A stretch of DNA of 5,535 bases from Verrucomicrobiales bacterium (GCA_028293365.1 JAQGOX010000857.1:1-5535), one strand, 5' to 3'; counted from the stretch's first letter, positions 1 to 5,535 are shown. Program-made: numbers and translations. Notes: generated by a model from the sequence alone, not told the origin.

Positions 1-273
1 GCTGGGATTATGATTTTGCTTTCGATGATGATGGTAAGCGAAGTTAAATATCCGTCGTTCAAAAAACTCGACCTGAAATCGACCCGTCCGTTCACCAAAC
101 TTGTAATTGGAGCGCTTTTTTGTGGCTTACTCTTAATCTTTCGCAATAAGATTTTACCAGTGGTTCTCCCATTGTTTTTTACCGCATATTTGATTTATGG
201 TTTTGTCCGCCCGAGGATTTCGCGCCAAATCCGTCGGGAAATTGAAGACGAAGATGAATACGATCAGGATTAA
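1..273 (+). CDS. pssA: CDP-diacylglycerol--serine O-phosphatidyltransferase, C-terminal part (gene cut by the left edge)
   Basis: The frame is open from base 1, so this is the last 90 residues of a longer gene. PssA joins CDP-diacylglycerol and serine to make phosphatidylserine, the precursor of phosphatidylethanolamine, in the inner membrane. The catalytic CDP-alcohol phosphatidyltransferase motif lies upstream of the window and cannot be checked. What is visible fits the PssA C-terminus: a hydrophobic stretch ending in MMMVSEVKYPSFKKLDL (the family pattern is LMVS-x-x-x-YPSFK-x-LD), then two further membrane segments at about residues 29-45 and 47-65 of the visible part. The protein ends in a basic then strongly acidic cytoplasmic tail (EIEDEDEYDQD). 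The downstream exporter gene starts 15 bases after the stop, so the two probably share a transcript. In many bacteria psd (decarboxylase) precedes pssA, but that would be outside the window. A related archaetidylserine synthase is the main alternative. Confidence 0.82.
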   Translation, partial: AGIMILLSMMMVSEVKYPSFKKLDLKSTRPFTKLVIGALFCGLLLIFRNKILPVVLPLFFTAYLIYGFVRPRISRQIRREIEDEDEYDQD

Positions 274-288
274 CTAGTTATTGCAGCG

Positions 289-957
289 ATGGATTTTTCG
301 TCACTTCTCTTGGCGTCTTTCACGGGTCTCGTGAGCGGCTTCCTGATTTGTATCCCTGTAGGGCCAATCAACATCACGATCATTAACGAGGGGGCCAAAC
401 GTGGTTTCCTCTGGGCATGCCTGATTGGCATCGGAGCAATGGCCATGGACCTGATTTATTGCTCCCTGGCGTTTGTTGGATCTTCCGGACTCTTTGGCTC
501 AAGAACGTTTCGCGCGATCATGGAACTGTTGAGTTTCCTATTGATGATCTGGCTGGGAATGAAATATCTCGTGGCTCATGATTTGCCCGAAACAACTCCG
601 ACTGTCGAGGCAGTCGAGCATAAAATTCATCCGCACACTGCGTTCATGATTGGGTTCGTCCGTGTTTTGGGCAACCCAGCCGTGCTCCTCTTTTGGATAA
701 CGCTTTCAGCGACATTCATTTCTCATGAGTGGATTTCTGACACACTTGTAAGCAAGCTAGCGTGCGTTGGTGGAATTTCAGTCGGCGGATTGACCTGGTT
801 TACACTGCTGAGCTATCTGGTTTCGCGTGGCCATGGCAAGTTCTCGAGGAACACGCTGGTGAGAATGTCGCACGTTTCGGGAGCATCTCTCCTTATCGTC
901 GCATTTTTTATCGGGATACGCCTTGTAAAAATGTTGGCTGCCCACAAAGGAGGATAG
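289..957 (+). CDS. LysE/RhtB-family amino-acid exporter
   Basis: This is a 222-residue inner-membrane protein, close to the usual 200-230 residues of the LysE/RhtB translocator family, which exports amino acids such as lysine, homoserine or threonine. About six hydrophobic segments are visible (roughly residues 5-27, 41-63, 76-95, 117-145, 156-178, 196-216). The family signature IPVGPINI is at residues 22-29 in the first segment, and the second conserved element GNPAVLLFW is at 128-136 in the second half of the protein. A charged loop around residues 98-116 separates the halves. The substrate cannot be told from sequence. The start at 289 is chosen because it directly precedes the first membrane segment and follows pssA by 15 bases; no Shine-Dalgarno sequence is visible there. 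The gene ends convergently to the pseudouridine synthase gene. Its last codons (Lys-Gly-Gly-stop) contain AAAGGAGG. Confidence 0.88.
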   Translation: MDFSSLLLASFTGLVSGFLICIPVGPINITIINEGAKRGFLWACLIGIGAMAMDLIYCSLAFVGSSGLFGSRTFRAIMELLSFLLMIWLGMKYLVAHDLPETTPTVEAVEHKIHPHTAFMIGFVRVLGNPAVLLFWITLSATFISHEWISDTLVSKLACVGGISVGGLTWFTLLSYLVSRGHGKFSRNTLVRMSHVSGASLLIVAFFIGIRLVKMLAAHKGG

Positions 958-974
958 AAGAAACGATGGGATCC

Positions 975-990
975 GCTTCCAGCCGGAAGC
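975..990. terminator. Small hairpin between convergent genes (possible weak bidirectional terminator)
   Basis: GCTTCC (975-980) and GGAAGC (985-990) are perfect inverted repeats around a four-base loop, in the 49-base gap between the stops of the exporter and the pseudouridine synthase. An 8-base palindrome CCGCGCGG follows at 991-998. There is no T-tract on either side, so it is not a standard intrinsic terminator. The position between convergent genes is the main argument for a terminating role. Confidence 0.35.
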
Positions 991-1006
991 CCGCGCGGTT
1001 GTGGCC

Positions 1007-1804
1007 CTATGCCGCAAAACGCCTGAGAAACTTTAGTGCGACCGCGAAATCCTTGGGCATCGGTGAATCGATCGTCACGCTTTCACGTGTCACCGGGTGA
1101 GTCACGGTGAGTTGGCTCGCATGGAGACCGAGGCGTCCCATGAGGGGCAATTCTTCGCGACCGGCCTTTAAATGATAGTTTTTCTTGAGCGATGAAAGCA
1201 GCAAGGGTCGGCCGCCGTAGGCTTCGTCCGCCAGAACAGGCAAGTGCACACTCATCAGATGAACTCGAATCTGGTGCGTTCGCCCGGTAAAGGGCATGCA
1301 CTCAAGCAACGTGTAACCTTTGAACCTCTCCAATACTTTGAACGCGGTGCGTGACCGTTTTCCGCTCTTTTCGTCGACACGAATGAATTGCGGCCGGGTT
1401 GGATGAGGAGCAAGCCTCGCGTCCACTTCGAATTCATCTTTTTCGGGAGAGCCTTGAGTCAGTGTAATGTATATTTTGCCAGTTTTCTCGATGCTGAACT
1501 GATTAGCGAGGTCGATGAGGGCCGGCTTGGTTTTTGCGAGAAGCACCACGCCGCTTGTTCCGAAATCAAGCCGATGCGCGTTTGCGAGATAGGTGATTTG
1601 GCGTTCAGTTGCCCACGAAGCGCCGCGTGCCACATCGCGATGCAAAAGCTTCATGAGGTTCGCTCGCTCGGAATCATACCGATCAGGCGAGATCAGCAGG
1701 CCCGATGGTTTATCAATCGCAAGGAGGGACGCGTCTTCATACAAAACGCGGATTTTCCAAAACTCTTTGGTTTCCGGAGACGAAAGTTTTATGAGCGGTT
1801 CCAT
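1007..1804 (-). CDS. RluA-family RNA pseudouridine synthase
   Basis: This cytoplasmic enzyme of 265 residues isomerises uridine to pseudouridine in rRNA or tRNA. The catalytic motif HRLDFGTSG is at residues 77-85 with the nucleophile Asp80. The N-terminal strand and loop VLYEDASLLAIDKPSGLL (residues 20-37) is the usual RluA-family opening. GRTHQIRVHL (174-183) and LGLHA (225-229) are the conserved C-terminal motifs. No S4 RNA-binding domain precedes the catalytic domain, so it resembles the short RluA/TruC type rather than RluC/RluD. The target base cannot be assigned. About 20 extra residues lie between DEAYGG (193-198) and RLGLHA, which some family members also have. The ATG at 1804 is the only sensible start, since an in-frame TGA lies three codons upstream. 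No Shine-Dalgarno is visible, but a hairpin sits 10 bases upstream. The gene follows the foldase gene by 74 bases on the same strand and is probably co-transcribed with it. Confidence 0.92.
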   Translation of the reverse strand: MEPLIKLSSPETKEFWKIRVLYEDASLLAIDKPSGLLISPDRYDSERANLMKLLHRDVARGASWATERQITYLANAHRLDFGTSGVVLLAKTKPALIDLANQFSIEKTGKIYITLTQGSPEKDEFEVDARLAPHPTRPQFIRVDEKSGKRSRTAFKVLERFKGYTLLECMPFTGRTHQIRVHLMSVHLPVLADEAYGGRPLLLSSLKKNYHLKAGREELPLMGRLGLHASQLTVTHPVTRESVTIDSPMPKDFAVALKFLRRFAA

Positions 1805-1814
1805 GATCGATCAA

Positions 1815-1837
1815 GGTGGGAAAAATACTTTTCCACC
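1815..1837 (-). promoter_or_regulatory. Hairpin in the leader of the pseudouridine synthase gene
   Basis: GGTGG (1815-1819) pairs with CCACC (1833-1837) and AAAA (1821-1824) with TTTT (1829-1832), leaving one unpaired base (1820) and a four-base loop. The result is a nine-pair stem in the 74-base gap between the foldase stop and the RluA-family start, ending 10 bases before the ATG. Read on the reverse strand it is followed by TTGATCGATC and the ATG, not by a T-tract. It is therefore more likely an intercistronic or translation-affecting structure than an intrinsic terminator. Between it and the ATG lies the palindrome TGATCGATCA (1804-1813), whose last base is the A of the start codon. The structure is visible; any role is inference. 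Confidence 0.4.
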
Positions 1838-1878
1838 GCAGGCCCTATTTCAAAGTGCCGCTCCGCGAGTCATTCGAA

Positions 1879-3570
1879 TCACTGCTCCGATTGCGCCAGT
1901 TTGTCGTCTCCAGGCAATTGGATGCGAGCAAGATCCATTTCGTGGCGGAACCAGTCACTAAAAGCTTCGCTCTGTTTGCTTCGGCGCAAACTGGCGAGAT
2001 ATGCGTTAAATTCTGACTGCATCGCTGCATCCGAAACTGGCTGCCGAGAGCGCAAATAAACCACGAAACCTCCGTCGCGGGAATTGATGAACGAACTCAC
2101 TTGTCCTTGTGAAATCGACTGGGCCGCATTCTTCAGAGAAGAAAAATCCCCCTTTGACTCAAATTCCGGGAGTGATCGAGTCGTCGCCGAGAACGGAGGT
2201 AATTTGGTCAAAACAGCTTTTGCAGCAGTGGCCGCCTGCTCAAATGTTTTACCCGATGCAATGGCGTTGGTCGCTGTAGATTGAAACTCAATGCCAGCGG
2301 CACGTGCCATCATTTGCGCCTGGTTTCGCCGGTAATCTTCTGTCACTCGTGAACGGATGCTATCCAGGCCTGGGAGTTCGCTAGGGATCTTTTTATTAAA
2401 TCCGATGACATATACTCCGTCTTCGCCAACGACAGGCTGTTCGGCGAATGGCTCCTGCGGCGTGAGGGAAAACGCAATGCGGGGAAAGTTCTCGGGAACA
2501 TTCAATCCTTGAGGTGATTCAAACTCGGAGAATGGAGCGCTGACTTTAACCGAGAGCTTCTTGCCCGATGCAAGCTTTTCGAGGTCTGCTGGTGTGCGGT
2601 TTTGCAGTTCAGCAAGTTCAGTGGCGAAACCGATCGCATCTTTGCGGGCTTCCACCAGCGCAAATTGGTCTCGCATTTGGCTCTTAATTTTATCTTTGGC
2701 TGCAGTGGCGGTCATTACCTGACCGTTGGTATCGGTAAAAGAATTCGCTCCGCGTTGATTATAAAACTGGTCAATTTTAAGGGACAGATTGGTTTCCTGT
2801 GCGACCCGCGCATCCGCTCGGGCGAGGTAATTCGAAACTGGAAACTCCACGTAGTTGACCTGAACGCGCTCTGGAATCCGGTAGGTCGCCTGTTGATTTG
2901 TATAGAAAGTCGCGATCGCTGCCGGATCGATTTTAACGTTTGCCAGATAGTTCGAACTCGCGAAGGTAACAACTTCGGTTTCCAATTGCTCGTGCTCACG
3001 GCGAAATTCGCTTTGTGCCTCCTGTGGTGTAACAAGGCGGCCAGGCATTCCCGCCAAACTGACCAGATGCCCGATTGCAACTTCATTGCGAACGAACCGC
3101 TGGAAATCTTCCGCAGTCAAGCCGTGTGCGGGCAGTTGATCCTTCACGAACCGGTTATAGGATTCGAGTTGAAAGGCCTTCTGATCACGGTCTTTAAATG
3201 CTTCGCGGATCCAGGCTGCGACCGCCTCGTCGTTCACCTTGATTCCATATTGACGCACTTTCTCAATCAGCAACATGCGATTGCGCGTTTCTTTTTCCAC
3301 CAGGTGAAGCATTCGGGCGGTTTCGTCATCGCTGGCCCAACGTCCTTCGGAAAATAAATATCGCAGTTCTGCTTCGCGGTAAGCGTCCGAATATTCGCTG
3401 CGCATAACCGGGCGCCCATAAATTGTTCCCACTCGCGCGTCTCCTGAACCGGAAGGAAGTCCGCGCGAATATTTTGAATTCGGGTTGAAATAAACCACGA
3501 AGCTGACGATTACAGCACTGCTGATCAGAAGCCACAACCACTTCTGGTGCCTGCGAATATTGGTGAACAT
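1879..3570 (-). CDS. Membrane-anchored periplasmic foldase, PpiD/SurA-like peptidyl-prolyl isomerase family
   Basis: The 563-residue protein has a short basic N-terminus (MFTNIRRHQK), one membrane segment at about residues 11-28 and a long soluble remainder, so it is a type II protein facing the periplasm, as is E. coli PpiD (about 620 residues). Residues 46-190 match the helical SurA_N-type chaperone domain: VGTIYGRPVMRSEY, a charged helical stretch, then LTAEDFQRFVRNEVAIGHLV. Residues 213-246 (ending RIPERVQVNYVEFPV) lead into a parvulin-like region. The usual active-site landmarks of parvulins (a GGDLG-type loop and histidines) are not seen, so it may act as a chaperone without isomerase activity, as PpiD largely does. 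Two similar tails follow at about 346-398 and 459-511, each with a PFS start, an alanine-rich helix and a final Asp-Gly then hydrophobic strand. The expected job is assisting folding of exported or outer-membrane proteins. The start is set by the anchor; no Shine-Dalgarno precedes it. Confidence 0.82.
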   Translation of the reverse strand: MFTNIRRHQKWLWLLISSAVIVSFVVYFNPNSKYSRGLPSGSGDARVGTIYGRPVMRSEYSDAYREAELRYLFSEGRWASDDETARMLHLVEKETRNRMLLIEKVRQYGIKVNDEAVAAWIREAFKDRDQKAFQLESYNRFVKDQLPAHGLTAEDFQRFVRNEVAIGHLVSLAGMPGRLVTPQEAQSEFRREHEQLETEVVTFASSNYLANVKIDPAAIATFYTNQQATYRIPERVQVNYVEFPVSNYLARADARVAQETNLSLKIDQFYNQRGANSFTDTNGQVMTATAAKDKIKSQMRDQFALVEARKDAIGFATELAELQNRTPADLEKLASGKKLSVKVSAPFSEFESPQGLNVPENFPRIAFSLTPQEPFAEQPVVGEDGVYVIGFNKKIPSELPGLDSIRSRVTEDYRRNQAQMMARAAGIEFQSTATNAIASGKTFEQAATAAKAVLTKLPPFSATTRSLPEFESKGDFSSLKNAAQSISQGQVSSFINSRDGGFVVYLRSRQPVSDAAMQSEFNAYLASLRRSKQSEAFSDWFRHEMDLARIQLPGDDKLAQSEQ

Positions 3571-3780
3571 AGCAATTTTTTAAGGGAGGCAAACTAATCA
3601 TCTAGTCAAGGCATGGTCAAACGAAAACCTTCACTTAATGAGCCAATTCACCTCGCGTCTCTGGTTTTCGGGATCCCGGGTTTACGATCCGTGCGTAAAA
3701 TTTGTCTTCAGTTGTCGGGACGCAAGCCGATTAAGATCTTGCATTCGAACGCAGTCCCTTGAAAATCCAGCAAACCAAGC
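3571..3780. promoter_or_regulatory. Divergent intergenic region, presumed promoters of the foldase and fadL-like genes
   Basis: The 210 bases separate two divergently transcribed genes and must hold or border both promoters. On the reverse strand TTGACC (3620-3615) and TTGACT (3609-3604) resemble -35 boxes for the foldase gene, but no good -10 box sits 16-18 bases further on. On the forward strand TTGTCG (3712-3717) and TAAGAT (3732-3737) are the best but poorly spaced candidates for the fadL-like gene. The region contains an 8-base inverted repeat CGAAAACC/GGTTTTCG (3622-3629 and 3663-3670), a palindrome CGGGATCCCG (3669-3678) and a hyphenated dyad TTTACG-N7-CGTAAA (3681-3699). A 49-codon frame (3613-3762) also spans it but has no ribosome-binding site or recognisable motif. 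Confidence 0.5.
3681..3699. promoter_or_regulatory. Hyphenated dyad, candidate operator
   Basis: TTTACG at 3681-3686 and CGTAAA at 3694-3699 form a perfect 6+6 inverted repeat with a 7-base spacer. It lies about 80-100 bases before the fadL-like start and 110-130 bases before the foldase start. The 19-base size suits a dimeric helix-turn-helix repressor. A repeat of this size can also arise by chance in 210 bases, so the call is tentative. Confidence 0.25.
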
Positions 3781-4992
3781 ATGACGCATTACCAAATGAG
3801 TTCTAATCTGAAACGCCTCCTTGTCACCGCACCACTATGGTCCTCAATGGCTTATGGCCTCGGATTGCGAATTCCCGACCAGGATGCCGAGGCGATAGCC
3901 CGGGGGAATGCGTTCGCCGCAACCGCAGATAATCCAGCCGCTGTCTATTATAACCCGGCCGGGATCACGCAAATCCCCGGCCAACAGATCAGCGTGGGTG
4001 GTTATACGATCAATCTGCACTCCTACTATACGTCACCAAAGGGCAACGACACGGAAACAAAAAGTAAGATCGCCATGGTGCCTGAGATTTTTTACACCGC
4101 GAGCTTCAAGGAATATCCGATTTCGGTTGGCTTCGGCTTTTACTCACCCTACGGATTGGGGTTGGAATGGCCGGATAACGACACTTTTCATGCTTTGCGT
4201 GGAAAAATGGAGTATTTGACCATGAACCCGGTCGTTGCCTGGAAGATTTGTGATACCCTGAGCATCGCCGCCGGGCCTACTTTGAATTACGCCAAGACTG
4301 ATTTTCGCCAAACGTTGCTTCCCAACGGGAATGGGCAAATACGCTTTAAAGGAGACGATACCGATGCAGGCTTCAATGCCGGAATTCTCTGGCATCCGCT
4401 GACGCAGCATTCGTTTGGCTTTAACTATTTTAGCGCAACCAAGATTAACTTTGACGGAGATGTTTGGGTTAAAGGCGCCGGGCCGAGTGCGACGGCAAGT
4501 GCTTCCGCCGAGTTTAAATTGCCGCAACATTTGGTCGCCGGTTATTCGTTTCGTCCCACGGAAAACTGGAACCTCGAATTCGACATTGATTGGACCGATT
4601 GGGATTCTTTGAACACCGTGACGCTCGTTTCTCCGTTGGGAAACAAACCGTTGCCATTCAATTGGAAGTCTTCGTTTTTGTATGAATTCGGCGTAACCCG
4701 TTATTTCGGCGAAAAGTGGAAGGTGAGTGCCGGGTATATTTACAGCGAAAACTCGGTACCTGAGGCAAATCTTACTCCTCTGGTTCCCGATTCTGATCGC
4801 CATATATTCAGCGTCGGTGTGGGTCGGCAGTTCGAACACTGGTCATGGAATGCAGCCTATCAGCTCGCGTGGGGGCCCGAGCGCGATGTTACCGCGTCGA
4901 ACCCACTGACCTTTCCAATTGGCAGTTCTGCGAATGGCCGATACACTTTTCTTAGTCATGCCCTTAGTTTTAACACCGGTTATCGCTTCTGA
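3781..4992 (+). CDS. FadL/OmpP1/TodX-family outer-membrane transport protein
   Basis: This is a 403-residue beta-barrel channel, in the usual size range of the family, whose members carry long-chain fatty acids or other hydrophobic compounds across the outer membrane. A signal peptide is visible (KRLLVTAPLWSSMAYG, cleavage probably after Gly26). The mature N-terminus LGLRIPDQDAEAIARGNAF then leads to NPAAVYYNPAG (51-61), the NPA(G) signature of the plug domain. Other typical elements are the FGFYSPYGLGLEW strand (118-130), LPQHLVAGYSF (247-257) with WTDWDSL (271-277), and GYIYSENSVPEANLTP (318-333) with PDSDRH (336-341). The protein ends in Tyr-Arg-Phe, the C-terminal aromatic expected for BAM-dependent insertion. 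The start could equally be the ATG at 3796 (Met6), which gives a more standard signal peptide; neither has a Shine-Dalgarno. The substrate is unknown. The following kinase gene overlaps or abuts the 3' end, indicating co-transcription. Confidence 0.9.
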   Translation: MTHYQMSSNLKRLLVTAPLWSSMAYGLGLRIPDQDAEAIARGNAFAATADNPAAVYYNPAGITQIPGQQISVGGYTINLHSYYTSPKGNDTETKSKIAMVPEIFYTASFKEYPISVGFGFYSPYGLGLEWPDNDTFHALRGKMEYLTMNPVVAWKICDTLSIAAGPTLNYAKTDFRQTLLPNGNGQIRFKGDDTDAGFNAGILWHPLTQHSFGFNYFSATKINFDGDVWVKGAGPSATASASAEFKLPQHLVAGYSFRPTENWNLEFDIDWTDWDSLNTVTLVSPLGNKPLPFNWKSSFLYEFGVTRYFGEKWKVSAGYIYSENSVPEANLTPLVPDSDRHIFSVGVGRQFEHWSWNAAYQLAWGPERDVTASNPLTFPIGSSANGRYTFLSHALSFNTGYRF

Positions 4993-5535
4993 GCCAGTCC
5001 TCCTGGAGAGGAGGCGGGTTTTAATAGTCGATGACGAAGAAGGGCCGCGCCAATCGATACGCGCGGTTTTTAAAGAGCATTACAACGTCCTGATGGCCGA
5101 TAACGGGACCAAGGCGATTGAGCTCGCCCGGGAATCGAATATCGATGTCGCAGTTTTGGATATTCGCATGGTCGGAATGTCGGGGATCGATTTGCTCGTG
5201 CGCCTCAAGGCGATCGACCCGGACATGCAGGTGGTCATGCTGACCGCCTATGAAACGGTTGAAACTGCCCGTCAGGCGCTGCGATTGGGTGCCTGCGATT
5301 ATCTAACGAAGCCATTTGACATCACCACGCTTCGTGAAGCGATTAAGACTGCGGTTGAACGACGCGTGGTTTCAGAGCAGATTCGCACTAACAACCATAA
5401 ACTGCGTGAACTTCAGGAGGAGGTTCAGAAACAACAGATTCGGCACGACCTTGCTCGCAGCCAGACTGAAATTTACGCCAGTATCATACACGACATCAAT
5501 GGTCCGCTCACGCTGATATCCGGGTTTACCGAAGT
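4958..5535 (+). CDS. Response regulator-histidine kinase hybrid (REC-HisKA), N-terminal part (gene cut by the right edge)
   Basis: The frame stays open to the window end and gives 192 residues if read from the ATG at 4958. A receiver domain spans about residues 20-136 with all key positions: acidic pair Asp25-Asp26 in VLIVDDEE, phospho-acceptor Asp68 in VAVLDIRM, Thr96 in VVMLTAYE and Lys118 in YLTKPF. A charged coiled-coil-like helix (about 134-172) then joins it to a HisKA dimerisation domain with the H-box IIHDINGPLTLISGF (176-190), phosphorylatable His178. A HATPase_c domain would be expected beyond the edge. It is thus a cytoplasmic kinase with an N-terminal receiver and no sensor or membrane segment before it. 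The start is uncertain. ATG 4958 overlaps the porin gene by 35 bases and adds a 20-residue leader, whereas CTG 5003 would give the more typical MERRRVLIVDDE. The next ATG (5031) is out of frame and too late to include the first strand. Confidence 0.85.
   Translation, partial: MPLVLTPVIASEPVLLERRRVLIVDDEEGPRQSIRAVFKEHYNVLMADNGTKAIELARESNIDVAVLDIRMVGMSGIDLLVRLKAIDPDMQVVMLTAYETVETARQALRLGACDYLTKPFDITTLREAIKTAVERRVVSEQIRTNNHKLRELQEEVQKQQIRHDLARSQTEIYASIIHDINGPLTLISGFTE
4999..5014 (+). other. Shine-Dalgarno-like purine run paired with its own complement at the porin-kinase junction
   Basis: GGAGAGGAGG (5005-5014) is among the best Shine-Dalgarno-like sequences in the window, seven bases after the possible CTG start and within the kinase frame. 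CCTCC (4999-5003) can pair with GGAGG (5010-5014) around a six-base loop, and CGGGTTTT follows. It could act as a weak attenuator or terminator after the porin gene, as a hidden ribosome-binding site, or have no role beyond encoding Glu-Arg-Arg-Arg. Confidence 0.3.

Noticed and set aside
1388..2059. 223-codon open frame on the forward strand
   Set aside because: It spans the opposite-strand pseudouridine synthase catalytic region, the intercistronic gap and the foldase end. The conserved HRLD motif is on the other strand, so this is a shadow.
2602..3357. 251-codon open frame on the forward strand
   Set aside because: It lies wholly inside the reverse-strand foldase gene, which has a membrane anchor and SurA_N-like domain. 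The antisense translation shows no family motif and is cysteine- and histidine-rich in a random way.
3601..3620. Two TTGAC boxes on the reverse strand as a firm sigma-70 promoter for the foldase gene
   Set aside because: No convincing -10 hexamer lies 16-18 bases downstream of either box, so a precise promoter is not annotated. The boxes are only noted in the intergenic entry.
3613..3762. 49-codon forward frame (MVKRKPSLNEPIHLASLVF...) filling the divergent intergenic region
   Set aside because: The nearest purine run (GGGAGG, 3584-3589) is 23 bases upstream, too far for a ribosome-binding site. The peptide resembles nothing I know, and the region is needed for two promoters. A short frame of this length is expected by chance.
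4144..4839. 231-codon open frame on the reverse strand
   Set aside because: It is antisense to the FadL-type gene, whose family motifs run through the same bases. No recognisable domain was seen in the antisense product.
5031..5093. ATG at 5031 downstream of GGAGAGGAGG as the kinase start
   Set aside because: It is in a different frame from the receiver domain, stops after 20 codons, and lies after the codons for the first beta strand of the receiver domain.
5316..5516. 66-codon forward frame
   Set aside because: It is a shadow within the receiver/HisKA coding region, which shows the conserved Lys118 and H-box in another frame.

Overview
The window looks like ordinary chromosomal DNA of a Gram-negative bacterium with about 50% G+C. 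I lean towards Verrucomicrobiota (the Pedosphaera / Limisphaerales / Chthoniobacter side). This rests on inference: an outer-membrane FadL-type porin proves a diderm envelope, the N-terminus of the membrane-anchored foldase (MFTNIRRHQKWLW) is of a form I associate with verrucomicrobial PpiD/SurA-like proteins, and none of the gene starts has a clear Shine-Dalgarno sequence. No phage, transposon, CRISPR or RNA gene was seen.

Layout: (1) 1-273, the 3' end of a phosphatidylserine synthase gene (pssA), followed 15 bases later by a LysE/RhtB-type amino-acid exporter gene (289-957), both forward. (2) A convergent junction (958-1006) with a small hairpin. (3) Two reverse-strand genes: a PpiD/SurA-like periplasmic foldase (3570 to 1879) and, 74 bases downstream, an RluA-family RNA pseudouridine synthase (1804 to 1007), with a strong hairpin just before the second start. 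(4) A 210-base divergent intergenic region (3571-3780) holding several inverted repeats and presumably both promoters. (5) A forward pair: a FadL/OmpP1-type outer-membrane channel (3781-4992) and a response-regulator/histidine-kinase hybrid. The second gene begins inside or just after the end of the first and runs off the right edge.

Functionally, most of the window is about the cell envelope: phospholipid synthesis, inner-membrane export, chaperoning of exported proteins and outer-membrane uptake of hydrophobic compounds. The foldase and the beta-barrel protein are divergently transcribed from one intergenic region, which would suit joint control of an outer-membrane protein and a folding factor, though this is only inference. 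The REC-HisKA hybrid directly behind the porin may link porin expression or substrate to signalling.

I found no clear sign of a wholly new system. The items most worth checking are the unusual start of the hybrid kinase gene, the degenerate and apparently duplicated parvulin-like part of the foldase, the hairpin in the leader of the pseudouridine synthase gene, and the dyads between the divergent genes.
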